Shown here: positions 9,198 to 18,253 of the stretch, in pieces
Layout of the letters: every line of letters begins with the position of its first letter
How positions within the stretch are numbered: the first letter of the stretch is position 1
DNA from: Fen-1258 sp947085815
GTDB lineage: Bacteria; Bacteroidota; Ignavibacteria; Ignavibacteriales; Melioribacteraceae
NCBI GenBank assembly: GCA_947085815.1
Contig: CAMTXU010000008.1
Coordinates: forward strand, 62,001 to 126,000
DNA: 64,000 nt
Direction: 5' to 3'
Notes under the pieces: model-generated
What the model saw: only the letters and a program-made list of their open reading frames with translations
Databases searched by the model: none
What the model was told of the DNA's origin: nothing
Made by a program: the position numbers and the translations under genes

Positions 9198-9978
9198 ACT
9201 TTCTTTTCTCTATGCCATTAGATGAAAGAAAAAGCTAGTTTGTTCCGTTAAGGTGTAACAAACTCGCCCTCCGCGAGAAACAAAGTATCTTGTCGTGCCA
9301 GAATGTTTTTATCGGGCATCCACCTATTGATTTCCGCAAGAAGTCCCGCTTTAGGTTATGCCGAAAGGCGGCACATGCGGGAATAACAAAGTAAGCGGTG
9401 GAGAATTTAACCCGAAGAGATAAAAAATATTGCCGGAGACAAAACAAATGTATAAACAAAAATGTAGAGTACGACTAGAATAATAATATTGTATCGTGAC
9501 TGGGATTTGATTTTTTCTTTGTCCGTCTAACTACTTTATCTTTTTGAAGTGTTAAAAAGTGAAGACGAATTTCCGAAGAGGGTCCGTTGTTAACAATTTC
9601 TAATTCGAAATTAGAGGCATTGTTAAAATGCTTTGGAAAAAGATTTATTTGTGGCTGAGGTTCAAGAGTTATTGGAAGCATGATTCCTAAAAAAATTATT
9701 TAGTAATACTATTATGCCCGTACAAAAGTTATTAAAATTGGTTTTTTATTCCAAGTATGAAAAAAAATATTTTTATATAAGGTTCGGATTCAACGCAGCT
9801 ATTTCATATATCTGCTCTTTTTTACAGATTACTTACAATTAATCTAATTTTTTGTTATTATAAATAAAAATGAAGTTTGCGAGATATAATACTATCGACA
9901 ATCATCATATTTGTGTAGCCTTCAATGAAATTTGATCTGTAAAGAAAAAGCTTGTCTAAATATCACAGGAAGGATAAA
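9198..9978. repeat. Gene-poor region with a dispersed intergenic repeat at about 9255-9420
   Basis: About 780 bp without a convincing gene. On the minus strand 9255-9420 reads like the common bacterial repeat containing TTGTTATTCCCGCATG and GGTGGATGCCCGATAAAAAC, with internal complementary pieces such as CTCGC/GCGAG at 9263-9277. CGGGCATCCACCT also recurs near 6753, as a short relic. Open frames through this region (9235-9459, 9475-9681) are judged spurious or unsupported. 9690-9950 is very AT-rich and probably holds the promoter of the PfkB gene. Confidence 0.5.
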
Positions 9979-10878
9979 ATGAATAAATTCGGAATTACCT
10001 CAATAGGAGAGATTCTATATGATGTATATCCTGAGTATAAAAAATTAGGTGGAGCGCCTTTTAATTTTATACATCACGTTTGGAAATTAGGCGGAAGCGC
10101 AAATTTTATATCCCGTGTTGGTGATGATAAAAATGGAAAAGAAATGCTGAAGCATTTAAAATCTATAAATTTTGATTGTAGATATATCCATATAGATCCT
10201 ACTCATCCAACTGGAAAAGTTAATATAAGGCTTCTCGAAAACAAGATGCCTCAATTCACCATATCGCAGGAAAGCGCATGGGACTATATTGAGCTGACCG
10301 ATAAGATTAAAAGGCTCGTAAAACAAAAAACCGACTTACTCTATTTCAGCACACTATCTCAGAGAAGTTTTACTACAAGAAATACAATTGAACATCTATT
10401 AAATGAAAAGATAAAATATTTTAGCGACTTAAATCTCCGGCATCATTTTTACAATGAAAGTATTATTGCCACCTCTCTCGAAAAATCTAATGTGATCAAG
10501 ATAAATGACGCCGAACTCGACATAGTAACAAATATTATTTACGGAAGGACTTACAGTACAAAAGACTCCGCCAAAAAACTTATCGATGATTTTAATTTAG
10601 ATCTGCTTTGCATAACCATGGGAGCCAAAGGAGCACACCTCTATTCTAAAAACTATTCGGATAAATATAAAACTCGCGTTGAAAATTTAGTTGACACTGT
10701 AGGTGCAGGAGATGCGTATTCGGCAATACTGTGTTTAGGATATCTTCACCAATGGGATGTTGGGAAGATTAATCGTATTGCATCAAATTTCGCCGCCGAT
10801 ATCTGCACCGTAGAAGGCGCTATTCCGGAAGATGACTCTATTTACAAAAAATATATAACAGAGTTTAGAGAAGGGTGA
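9979..10878 (+). CDS. PfkB-family carbohydrate kinase (fructokinase-like)
   Basis: The 299-residue protein has the PfkB N-terminal GEILYD start, the GGAPFNF and ANFISRVGDDKNGKEML segments that resemble bacterial fructokinases, and the C-terminal DTVGAGDAYSA motif containing the catalytic Asp and anion hole. It phosphorylates a sugar or sugar-like alcohol with ATP; fructose is the best guess from the GGAPFN pattern. The ATG at 9979 is chosen because AGGAAGGA lies directly upstream; a TTG at 9952 is less likely. It stands alone, with no sugar transporter beside it. Confidence 0.9.
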   Translation: MNKFGITSIGEILYDVYPEYKKLGGAPFNFIHHVWKLGGSANFISRVGDDKNGKEMLKHLKSINFDCRYIHIDPTHPTGKVNIRLLENKMPQFTISQESAWDYIELTDKIKRLVKQKTDLLYFSTLSQRSFTTRNTIEHLLNEKIKYFSDLNLRHHFYNESIIATSLEKSNVIKINDAELDIVTNIIYGRTYSTKDSAKKLIDDFNLDLLCITMGAKGAHLYSKNYSDKYKTRVENLVDTVGAGDAYSAILCLGYLHQWDVGKINRIASNFAADICTVEGAIPEDDSIYKKYITEFREG

Positions 10879-10880
10879 AA

Positions 10881-10910
10881 AAGCTCTCCAACGCGAGCGT
10901 AAGGGAGCTT
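10881..10910 (+). terminator. Possible terminator-like hairpin after the PfkB gene
   Basis: AAGCTC at 10881-10886 pairs with GAGCTT at 10905-10910, extended by a few more pairs. The inner ACGC-GA-GCGT can also pair. No U-run follows, so intrinsic termination is uncertain. Confidence 0.3.
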
Positions 10911-10979
10911 CATTCTAACATACGGTTTATTGGTAAAATGTAACGGCTTTACTTGAAAAACATAATAAAATCTAAACGA

Positions 10980-11381
10980 TTATCTTTTTGCCTTTTTTTC
11001 CGGCTCGGGCTGCACTTGAAGTTCCGGTTCAATTTTTTCCGGCAATAAATTATACATTGAGCCGGTGAACATGTCAATCAACATTCCCGGGATAAATCCG
11101 TTTAAGGCGTTTCCCCAAAACCAGAAAGAGATCTTCCTTGTTAACTGCGTTTCGTAAGTCTGATATCCTTCCAATTCAAATTTAACAACATGATTATTGC
11201 CCCGGTCGAGATTTACCAACTGGGGTGTAGTACCAAATTTCTTTCCATCAATTGTAATTTTTGCTTTGGCAGGATTAGAATTAATTTCCACAGCTTGAGT
11301 TGTAGTATTTAATACTGTAGAGCATGCGCTTAAAGCAGCGGCGCCAATGATCGCTATCATTAAAACAAATAGTCTTCTCAT
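10980..11381 (-). CDS. PEGA-domain lipoprotein
   Basis: The 133-residue protein has a lipoprotein signal peptide (ALSACS) and one PEGA domain at about 30-80 (VEINSNPAKAKITIDGKKFGTTP, split by strands, then VVKFELEGYQTYE). Next is a hydrophobic segment (FWFWGNALNGFIPGMLIDMFTGSMYNLLP), and the tail is rich in Pro, Glu and Lys. PEGA domains are common in surface proteins of this lineage, and the arrangement resembles small outer-membrane lipoproteins of unknown role. No partner is obvious: the next gene on this strand is the fucose-isomerase-like gene about 110 bp upstream. Confidence 0.8.
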   Translation of the reverse strand: MRRLFVLMIAIIGAAALSACSTVLNTTTQAVEINSNPAKAKITIDGKKFGTTPQLVNLDRGNNHVVKFELEGYQTYETQLTRKISFWFWGNALNGFIPGMLIDMFTGSMYNLLPEKIEPELQVQPEPEKKAKR

Positions 11382-11492
11382 TAATCATTTCCCTTGTTAC
11401 TAAGATTATCGAAGAAAACCGGTAAAAAGTTTAGGAATGAATTTGATTATTATCAACTGGGGAAACAAATATCGATAGATGACAGATTAACA

Positions 11493-12752
11493 TTACAGTC
11501 TCTTCTCAACAAACATCCCCCACCATTCCATCAGCTCCTTTGCGTGACTTCCTCGCATAAGTAAAATATGATTTCCAAGAGGTGATGTTAAAAGATCGGA
11601 GGCTTTAGCCGCTCCGTGGAGTTTTATTTTTACCTGTGTTCTACAAAGATTTTCTGAAGAGCCCGCTTCAAGAATTTCTCCGTTTGAAACCCATATTTTA
11701 TCAAGGCTCTTCCCCCCTATCCTAAAGATTGTAACTTTTCCTTTTGATAACTCCCCTTGAATTCCAACACCCAGCCCCGATTCGAAATGTGAACGGAGTT
11801 TATAGTTCTCAACCATACTTGTGGGAACGGTACAATGAGCAAGCCAAATTGAATTATTCGATTCATCTAATTGAGCAGGGTTAGCCATCCATATAATTTG
11901 ATCGGTCAAATAATTCGCCCAGATCATTCCAAGTGTTGAAACAAGATCACCTTCACAGCCGGCTACTATACCTTCGTCATTCAATTTAGATAGTGCATAA
12001 CATCCGGTTGTCTTAAGATCCGTTACAAGATCGAAGCAGCGCACAGATACCGCTGTGAGTTCATATTTCTTTATCAATAGTTTAAGGGCGGCGTAAATTT
12101 TAACAACGCTTTTAATTTCTTTTTTTGTCGGTTCTTTTACTTCTGCAGCCCTGCTGGTAAAATAATGATGCTCTTCGTTTATTTGTTCATCACTAACATC
12201 CGCCATAAGAGATTTGAGTTCTCCAAGCTCGATCTTAATTATCTCCGGTCCCCAAACTTTTTTTACAGTAGCGAAATCCGGCATGCTCGCAATAAGCCAA
12301 TCGGATGGTTCACCGATTAAACCAATCTTAGTCTGTTTCAACTGATGAAATACCCGCTGATGTTTTACAATTTTTTCTAATTCGTCCTGCCAGTTTTTAT
12401 TTGTGTCATCATCAAGATAAATGATCTTTCCCTTCTCGCCGTCTTGATGTAATCGCGCAAGTATCTCGAGTGATGCGGGCAGTGAATTGTTCCCCGGATG
12501 GGCTAATAAAATTACCGGAAAATTCTCATATACATTTTTTCTATTGCACTGCAACTTTAAAACTTTCTCTTCCGTTCCGCCTGTAATAATCAGATAAAAA
12601 AGCGGGATCGATAGATTTATCATTTCATCAGAAAATTGCTCTCCTCCAAGAGAGTGGAGAGACGGCAATAAATCTCCGATCATTTCTCCTATCGGCGTTT
12701 GAGTAATAGAGCTGGAAACGGAAATAAATCCAAATTTTGTGTTTGCGTTCAT
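11493..12752 (-). CDS. L-fucose/L-arabinose isomerase-like protein
   Basis: This 419-residue protein has the layout of the fucose-isomerase-like superfamily. The N-terminal half is a Rossmann-like region (FGFISVSSS, PLFYLIITGGTE, PVILLAHPGNNSLPASLEI). The middle carries KIGLIGEPSDWLI and AVSVRCFDL, and GIVAGCEGDLVSTLGMIWA contains the conserved CEGDL motif of the metal and active-site region. The C-terminal domain (LAHCTVP, ESGLGVGIQGELSKGKVTI) is also typical. Exact substrate is unknown; several members act on sugars other than fucose. It is a single gene with no carbohydrate operon around it. Confidence 0.82.
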   Translation of the reverse strand: MNANTKFGFISVSSSITQTPIGEMIGDLLPSLHSLGGEQFSDEMINLSIPLFYLIITGGTEEKVLKLQCNRKNVYENFPVILLAHPGNNSLPASLEILARLHQDGEKGKIIYLDDDTNKNWQDELEKIVKHQRVFHQLKQTKIGLIGEPSDWLIASMPDFATVKKVWGPEIIKIELGELKSLMADVSDEQINEEHHYFTSRAAEVKEPTKKEIKSVVKIYAALKLLIKKYELTAVSVRCFDLVTDLKTTGCYALSKLNDEGIVAGCEGDLVSTLGMIWANYLTDQIIWMANPAQLDESNNSIWLAHCTVPTSMVENYKLRSHFESGLGVGIQGELSKGKVTIFRIGGKSLDKIWVSNGEILEAGSSENLCRTQVKIKLHGAAKASDLLTSPLGNHILLMRGSHAKELMEWWGMFVEKRL

Positions 12753-13076
12753 TTAGCTCTCCCACAACTATATTCAAAGATATTTCTAATCTAATAATTC
12801 AAATCACGTAAAATTTCTTCTGCTAGAATTACTTCTTGAATTAGATAGTTGTTATCAACCATTTTCTGAAGCGCTAAGAAGTTTCTAAAACAACTTAGAG
12901 AGAATTTTACTTGAGGGCAAATAAAAAAGATATCCCCTCCTTACATTTATTGTTTTGAAGTAGCAATCGATTTCTTAATCGCTCGTGATTGGCTGCATCA
13001 ATTTATACATCGGTATTTTCCCCCCTTATTACTAAGTTTACTTCCACAAAAAGTGTAATAATAAGTTGGAAGCCAT
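12753..13076. other. Intergenic region between divergent genes
   Basis: About 320 bp of AT-rich sequence between the fucose-isomerase-like gene (leftward) and the DUF362 gene (rightward). It must hold both promoters, but I see no clear operator, repeat or RNA. An open frame at 12989-13189 overlaps the DUF362 gene and has no recognisable features. Confidence 0.4.
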
Positions 13077-14216
13077 ATGAAATTTCAAAAAAATATTATG
13101 ATGAATGTGCTTATACTGTTAATACTGTCAGTCACAAATTTAATTCCGCAAACCGCGCAGCCTACCAAACCCGCAACAAATATCAATGATGCTCTTAAAT
13201 TTCCCCATAATGAAAATTCAATGCCCGGTAAATTTCCCGGCAAAGTTTCGCAAGTGAATCACATCAACAGTGTTGTAGATAATAAAATTATTTACAACGC
13301 CGCATACAATATGGTTGCCAAAGGAATGCTTTCCCTTACTGGCGCTTCATCTCTTAAAGATGCCTGGAAAATGTTTTTTAATGAGAATGATAAAATCGGA
13401 TTGAAAGTAAATCCGGTTGCCGGACCAACACTTTCAACGAGTGTGGAGGTTATACTTGCAATTGTCAAGCAGTTAGAAGAAGCCGGAATTTCCAGAAAAA
13501 ATATTTTAATATGGGATAGACGAGAAGATCAATTAGCTGAAGCAGGTTTTACTAAAGAGGTTTTTCCAGGAATAAAAATAATCGGCACCGAAAGGCGTGG
13601 CGAGAATGGAACAATGTATGATGAAAACGGCAACCTCTATAGCGAACGGATGATTGACAAGGACTGGTACTATTGGGCTGACTGCGAAGATAAATATGAT
13701 TCCGCTACAATTCCCTACATGGTTAACGAGGGTAAAAATTCTTATTTCACAAAAATCGTAACACAGATAGTTGATAAGATCATCAATGTTCCTATTTTGA
13801 AAAATGCAGGCTCTTCAATTACACTTTCTCTAAAAAATCTTGCTTATGGTTCCATTACCAATACCGGCAGATTGCATAAGCAACTATGGTCTGAAACGAG
13901 CGCGGAAGTTTGCGCATTTCCTCCGCTCCGCGATAAAGTTGTTCTCAATATTGTTGACGGAATTAAGGGCTGTTTCAATGGCGGACCTGGCGCTAATCCC
14001 CAGTTCTTTTTCGATTTCAAAACTGTTTTGGTAGGAACTGATCCAGTTGCTGTTGACCGTATTGGTTATGATATTATTTTGAAAAAGAGAATCGAAGAAA
14101 AATTACAAAAGGAAGATTCACCAAGAGGAAAATTATTTCTTGAACTCGCCCAGAATTTGAAACTTGGTGTTGCGGATATTGATAAAATCCAACTACAAAA
14201 AATTGAATTACAATAA
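13077..14216 (+). CDS. Secreted DUF362-domain protein
   Basis: The 379-residue protein begins with a hydrophobic signal peptide (MNVLILLILSVTNLIPQTAQ) and then shows the DUF362 pattern: DKIGLKVNPVAGPTLSTSVEV, then ILAIVKQLEEAGI, KNILIWDRRE, a middle KIINVPILKNAGSSITLSLKN, and the C-terminal VLNIVDGIKGCFNGGPG and VLVGTDPVAVDRIGYDI. Many family members carry 4Fe-4S ferredoxin domains; this one has no CxxCxxC cluster, so it is a cluster-less exported variant. Function is not established. The next gene begins 13 bp downstream, so they are probably cotranscribed. Confidence 0.85.
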   Translation: MKFQKNIMMNVLILLILSVTNLIPQTAQPTKPATNINDALKFPHNENSMPGKFPGKVSQVNHINSVVDNKIIYNAAYNMVAKGMLSLTGASSLKDAWKMFFNENDKIGLKVNPVAGPTLSTSVEVILAIVKQLEEAGISRKNILIWDRREDQLAEAGFTKEVFPGIKIIGTERRGENGTMYDENGNLYSERMIDKDWYYWADCEDKYDSATIPYMVNEGKNSYFTKIVTQIVDKIINVPILKNAGSSITLSLKNLAYGSITNTGRLHKQLWSETSAEVCAFPPLRDKVVLNIVDGIKGCFNGGPGANPQFFFDFKTVLVGTDPVAVDRIGYDIILKKRIEEKLQKEDSPRGKLFLELAQNLKLGVADIDKIQLQKIELQ

Positions 14217-14229
14217 AAAAAGAGATAAA

Positions 14230-15075
14230 ATGAAACGAGTTTTACTCATAGTTGTTTTTCTTTTAACTGGCTATTCTCTCTTCGCACAAGAGGATAACAA
14301 CTTTCCGTCTATAACCGCGAAAGATATTCCCGGCGGGAAGATTACGCGTACGAGTTCTTTTGGAGGAGATGCTCTCTGGGGATTAATTAATGGCGGTGCG
14401 GACATCTATCTTGAATATGGTTTTGATAAATTATTGCTTCAAGAAATTGACTGGAGTGGATTCAAGTTTAGAGTTGAGCTTTACAGAATGAACGATGCAA
14501 AATCTGCGTTTGGTGTTTTTTCTGTCTCTCGATACAAATGCAACTTAAATGATACTCTAACAAAATATATCTGCAGAACGCCTTATCAAGTTCAGGCGGC
14601 AATTGGTAAATTTTACGTCTCTATAACAAATGATAAAGGGAATAAAGAAGTTCAATATTTGACAACCGACCTATTCAAAAATGTTTTAGTAAAGATGGAA
14701 GAAACCGTTTTCGAACTGCCGACACTATTTCACGAAATAATTTATGACTTTTATAAGAATCAAATGAAATTCATGAAAGGAAAGCTGGGGCTGCAGAACG
14801 GTTTTCCGACCTGGATAGAAATGTTTGACAATTTTTCTAATTACGAAATTTATCTCCTGCCTGTAGAGTTAGATAACGGATATGCGTACATCTCACAAAT
14901 AAAATTTGAATCGGAAAGTGAGATGCAGAAATTTATCAATGAGAACAAATCTCAAAGCCAAAATAATATTTCAAAAATAATTAAATCACTCTCGACACAT
15001 GAAATCATTTTTATAGTATCTAACTTGCCTGATGTTGATTTAAAAAAACTTACTGTGTCAGTCGACTACAAATAA
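14230..15075 (+). CDS. Secreted DUF6599-like protein
   Basis: The 281-residue protein has a signal peptide (VVFLLTGYSLFAQ) and resembles the DUF6599 family in the pattern of GGDALWGLINGGADIYLEYGF, then YRMNDAKSAFGVFSVSRY and the small middle part FYVSITNDKG. The ATG at 14230 is preferred because it puts the signal peptide first and follows AAAAAGAGATAAA. Its tight spacing after the DUF362 gene suggests a two-gene operon. The 3' end overlaps the convergent cupin gene by 18 bp. Function unknown. Confidence 0.7.
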   Translation: MKRVLLIVVFLLTGYSLFAQEDNNFPSITAKDIPGGKITRTSSFGGDALWGLINGGADIYLEYGFDKLLLQEIDWSGFKFRVELYRMNDAKSAFGVFSVSRYKCNLNDTLTKYICRTPYQVQAAIGKFYVSITNDKGNKEVQYLTTDLFKNVLVKMEETVFELPTLFHEIIYDFYKNQMKFMKGKLGLQNGFPTWIEMFDNFSNYEIYLLPVELDNGYAYISQIKFESESEMQKFINENKSQSQNNISKIIKSLSTHEIIFIVSNLPDVDLKKLTVSVDYK

Positions 15076-15390
15076 TTTGGCGCCTGTTTCTGTCCTTGAG
15101 CGGTGCGGCGCAACCCCGTCGGAAACTTGATAACTCATACCAGGCTTAAGAACGTGAGCACTCCCGTCTTTCAGTTCAGTTATCAACTCACCTTCCAAAA
15201 CATAAAGTACATGCCCGCGGCTGCACCAGTGATCTGCCAAATAACCGGGTGTGTATTCTACAATTCTCACTCTAATATTTCCGAGTTCGAATATTCTCCA
15301 TAATGCTTTTCCTGTTTCTCCCGGATATTCTTTTGGAACAACCTTCTTCCAATCAGTTACTGTAAATAGTACGTCTTGAATTTGCATCAT
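15058..15390 (-). CDS. DHCW-motif cupin protein
   Basis: At 110 residues this is a single cupin barrel. It carries YLADHWCSRGHVLYVLEGELITEL, which is the DHCW-type motif with the metal-site His residues and Glu, and the second motif LKPGMSYQVSDGVAPHRSR. The family is of unknown substrate; members usually bind a divalent metal. The gene overlaps the convergent secreted protein at its 3' end. The start is either the ATG at 15390 or the next ATG at 15387. Confidence 0.85.
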   Translation of the reverse strand: MMQIQDVLFTVTDWKKVVPKEYPGETGKALWRIFELGNIRVRIVEYTPGYLADHWCSRGHVLYVLEGELITELKDGSAHVLKPGMSYQVSDGVAPHRSRTETGAKLFVVD

Positions 15391-15433
15391 TTACCTTATT
15401 TGTTGAAAGTTGTGAGCAATTTACTATTTATAA

Positions 15434-15461
15434 TAAAAAAAAGGTCGAGTTGCACTCGACC
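15434..15461 (-). terminator. Rho-independent terminator of the nrf operon
   Basis: A perfect 8-bp stem, GGTCGAGT (15443-15450) and ACTCGACC (15454-15461), has a 3-nt loop. On the minus strand it is followed by a run of eight or more T residues (A-run at 15434-15442 on the plus strand). It lies about 30 bp after the porin gene, the last gene of the leftward nrf operon. Confidence 0.85.
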
Positions 15462-15491
15462 CTCTAATCTCTCTTTTCATTTTCTACACAA

Positions 15492-16718
15492 TTAAAAATT
15501 CACAACCGCCGTCAAATAAAACCAGGTTGCATTATTGTTTCCCTTTTTCTCCTTAAATACATCTCCCGGTGAGAAAAGAGATGCACCACATTCCATGGTA
15601 ATGTTATCGCTGTATTTATAATTCAACTGCAAATCAATTTCGGTTCCAAAGTTTGTAGAGGTAGATCCGTTTATCAATTTATAATCTGCATTTGCCGTAA
15701 AAATATGCCCAACTAAAGTTGCTCTAAGATTTTCAATCGGTGTTAGCGCCATTTTAGCTATCAAGTCCATAATTCCAAGTCCATATGTATGTGCTGGCAT
15801 ATCAGTAAAATAATCCATACTGCCAAAAAATTTATGCCCGGTGCCGAATACAGTGTTAAATACATTATAATCATTATCGGCAGAATTCTTATCGCCACTT
15901 ATGTAATCTACACCCGCGCCAATCGAAGGCTTGGATGGCTCATCAAAAGTGTAACTTGCATTGAAGGCAAACATGTATGCTGCTATATTTTGTTTTCCGC
16001 TTGATGCAGTAATATCTCCAAACTGATAAATAAATTCTGTCTCATGGGTAAACGAAGAAATATCACCTTTGATGTATGTGCCAAGAGTAAATCTGTTTAA
16101 CAAATTTGAAGGAACAGCTCTTTGCCAAATAATGAAGGGTTGAATTTTATAATTCTGCATCAACATTAACTCTGTAAAAATTCCATACATATTCTGATCA
16201 AGTGAATCACCTGCATTTAGTTTTTCGCTCTCCTTCACACTAAAAATATCTGCCTTAAATTTATCCCCCTTAATTGAAAGAACTGCGCCGTCAAAACTTC
16301 TTCCCGTATTACCCCAATTGGAAAGTCCAACTATTCTTTCATTCGAATAATGAAGTTCCATCCTTCCAACTTTTATATCCATCGGTAACTTAAAAAAGTT
16401 ATCAATCTTAAAATATGCCTGATGTAGATCAACATTTTTTAGATCCGCGGTTGTACTAGGTTCAGTGCCAAAAATTCTAGCATCTTGAACCTGAATAAAT
16501 CCGCTCATCTCTGCCGATGGATTAAAAGATACTCCTAAACGTGAGCGGAGAAGAGTGTAATTGCTGAATGGTATTTTCGAATTGAAGCTCTTGTTCTCAA
16601 ATTCTATGCGAGGACGAATCTGCGCTGAAAATTTAATCGTTTGTTGTGCTTCAATCAAACCGCTTAGTAAAATAATTGCTACAAGAATAGAAATTTTCTT
16701 CAAACTATTTTTCCTCAA
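15492..16718 (-). CDS. Outer-membrane porin-like protein (alginate-export/porin family)
   Basis: The 408-residue protein has a signal peptide (SILVAIILLSGLIEAQQ) and a beta-barrel with alternating aromatic strands ending in F (TWFYLTAVVNF). The pattern RPRIEFENKSF, LLRSRLGVSFNPSAEMSGFIQVQDARI and QAYFKI resembles Alginate_exp-type outer-membrane porins. It follows nrfA by only 36 bp and precedes the terminator, so it may pass nitrite or another anion to the periplasm (inference). Start is a TTG at 16718 with an alternative TTG at 16703; no ATG is in frame nearby. Confidence 0.75.
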   Translation of the reverse strand: MRKNSLKKISILVAIILLSGLIEAQQTIKFSAQIRPRIEFENKSFNSKIPFSNYTLLRSRLGVSFNPSAEMSGFIQVQDARIFGTEPSTTADLKNVDLHQAYFKIDNFFKLPMDIKVGRMELHYSNERIVGLSNWGNTGRSFDGAVLSIKGDKFKADIFSVKESEKLNAGDSLDQNMYGIFTELMLMQNYKIQPFIIWQRAVPSNLLNRFTLGTYIKGDISSFTHETEFIYQFGDITASSGKQNIAAYMFAFNASYTFDEPSKPSIGAGVDYISGDKNSADNDYNVFNTVFGTGHKFFGSMDYFTDMPAHTYGLGIMDLIAKMALTPIENLRATLVGHIFTANADYKLINGSTSTNFGTEIDLQLNYKYSDNITMECGASLFSPGDVFKEKKGNNNATWFYLTAVVNF

Positions 16719-16754
16719 TGCTTTTAAGCTAAATAACTTCTCTAGATTTAATGA

Positions 16755-18239
16755 TTAATATTGTTGGAGAGAGCCTTGTCTCTCTTTTGCTTTCTTGTCC
16801 CATTCGGGAACGGTTGTCCTTAATAGTTCTGCTTTGTCGGCATGAAGCATCGGCATATCCAGACCAATAAATTTTTGTGCTTTCTCTTTTGTAGAATAAT
16901 CCGGTAACGCCACCGGGTATTTCACACCATGTTTAACAAGAACAAGTGCAATTTCTTTTCTTGCAAGTTCAGCTTTTTGTATAGATGTTCCCAACACCCG
17001 CATTGCCTCAACTGGTGAATGAAATCCAAGTCCGTTTGATGCCGCAACCCAATCCCATCTCCATTGAGCATGGCGAATAAATTGAAGTGCCGGTTTCATT
17101 TCACCTTCTGTTGCGCCCTTATCCCAAGCAATTTTTGCTTCAATATGTGTTGCCGCCAAAGTTTTTTCTGCAATTATTCTTAACTCAAGAATTTTATCCT
17201 GTCTTTCATAAACATTTTCAATTAACTTTTGTGTTTTTTCTCTATGACAAACCTGGCAGGAATTTTCAACATTGTTCAATGGACTCTGAATATGGTGATC
17301 TGTAAACTTTACTCCGCCTTCAGATTTATAGGGCATGTGGCAATCCGCACAAGAGACTCCCCGGTCAGCATGTATTCCTGTTTTGAATAATTCATAATCA
17401 GGATGCTGTGCTTTCAACATTGGCGCTCGGCTTAATTGATGTGTCCAATCTATGAATTCTGCTTTATCATAGTACTCTTCCATTGCGTCGGCGCTAAAGC
17501 CTTTGTCCCACGGAAATGTCAGATACTTTCCTTCTCCTTTAAAATAGTACTCAACATGGCACTGAGCACATACAAGTGAACGCATTTCGTTGTGAGAAAA
17601 ACTTTTTATATCTCTACCCTGTCTTTGAAGAGCCTCTACAAGCGCCGGACGTGTAATTCTTAAATCCATCGTCTTGGGATCGTGGCAATCCTGGCAGCCA
17701 ATGGGATTAACAATCTCTGCACCTAAATCTTTCCATTTTGATTTATAAAATTCCGCTACTCCCATTTTCTGCATCATACGCGGAACGTCGGGGCTTTTAC
17801 AACTCCAACAGGTTGAGGGCATGGGACTAATTTTAGTTCCTCCGGTTCGTAAACTATTTCTGACATCTTTAACAGCAAATGAGTGCCCACGTGGCGCATT
17901 AAAGTCTTTAGAGAAAGCGTATCCAGCCCACATTACAACAAGTTCAGGTGTTTCTTGCAGATAGTCTTTAGTAACTGATCCGGCATATTTACTGGCAAAC
18001 GTGGTATCATGCATCTGCATATAAGTTTCATATTCGCGCGGATAATTTTCTCCCCATACTTCATTTCGAGGCTCCCAATCTGCTATCGGTTTTACTTGTT
18101 GAAGAGTGTAAGCTTCATTTCTTCTTTCAATTATTGAGGATGCAAATAGGCCAATCAAAAATACTATTACAACCGTCACCACAAACAATAACCAGCCGAG
18201 CCATGGTTTGTTTTTTGTTAATTCCTGAATTGATTTCAT
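16755..18239 (-). CDS. nrfA: Cytochrome c nitrite reductase catalytic subunit NrfA
   Basis: The 494-residue protein reduces nitrite to ammonium with six electrons in the periplasm. It has an N-terminal membrane segment or uncleaved signal (residues 17-36) and five heme sites: CWSCK at 144-148, where lysine replaces histidine as in the NrfA catalytic heme, and CQDCH 182-186, CAQCH 224-228, CADCH 297-301 and CQVCH 328-332. The Tyr after CAQCH (HVEYY) and His before CADCH fit the active-site residues of the family. The ATG at 18239 is chosen; an upstream in-frame ATG at 18323 would overlap nrfH. Confidence 0.96.
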   Translation of the reverse strand: MKSIQELTKNKPWLGWLLFVVTVVIVFLIGLFASSIIERRNEAYTLQQVKPIADWEPRNEVWGENYPREYETYMQMHDTTFASKYAGSVTKDYLQETPELVVMWAGYAFSKDFNAPRGHSFAVKDVRNSLRTGGTKISPMPSTCWSCKSPDVPRMMQKMGVAEFYKSKWKDLGAEIVNPIGCQDCHDPKTMDLRITRPALVEALQRQGRDIKSFSHNEMRSLVCAQCHVEYYFKGEGKYLTFPWDKGFSADAMEEYYDKAEFIDWTHQLSRAPMLKAQHPDYELFKTGIHADRGVSCADCHMPYKSEGGVKFTDHHIQSPLNNVENSCQVCHREKTQKLIENVYERQDKILELRIIAEKTLAATHIEAKIAWDKGATEGEMKPALQFIRHAQWRWDWVAASNGLGFHSPVEAMRVLGTSIQKAELARKEIALVLVKHGVKYPVALPDYSTKEKAQKFIGLDMPMLHADKAELLRTTVPEWDKKAKERQGSLQQY

Positions 18240-18253
18240 TGTAATACCTCTTA

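Noticed and set aside
9235..9459. Open frame of 74 codons on the minus strand
   Set aside because: It runs through the dispersed intergenic repeat (amino-acid pattern FVIPAC...DFLRKSIGG is a known artefact of such repeats), with no other protein features.
9475..9681. Open frame of 68 codons on the minus strand
   Set aside because: No signal peptide, domain or conserved pattern could be seen; kept out because evidence for a gene is too weak.
12989..13189. Open frame of 66 codons upstream of the DUF362 gene
   Set aside because: It overlaps the DUF362 gene in another frame and has neither a recognisable domain nor a ribosome binding site.
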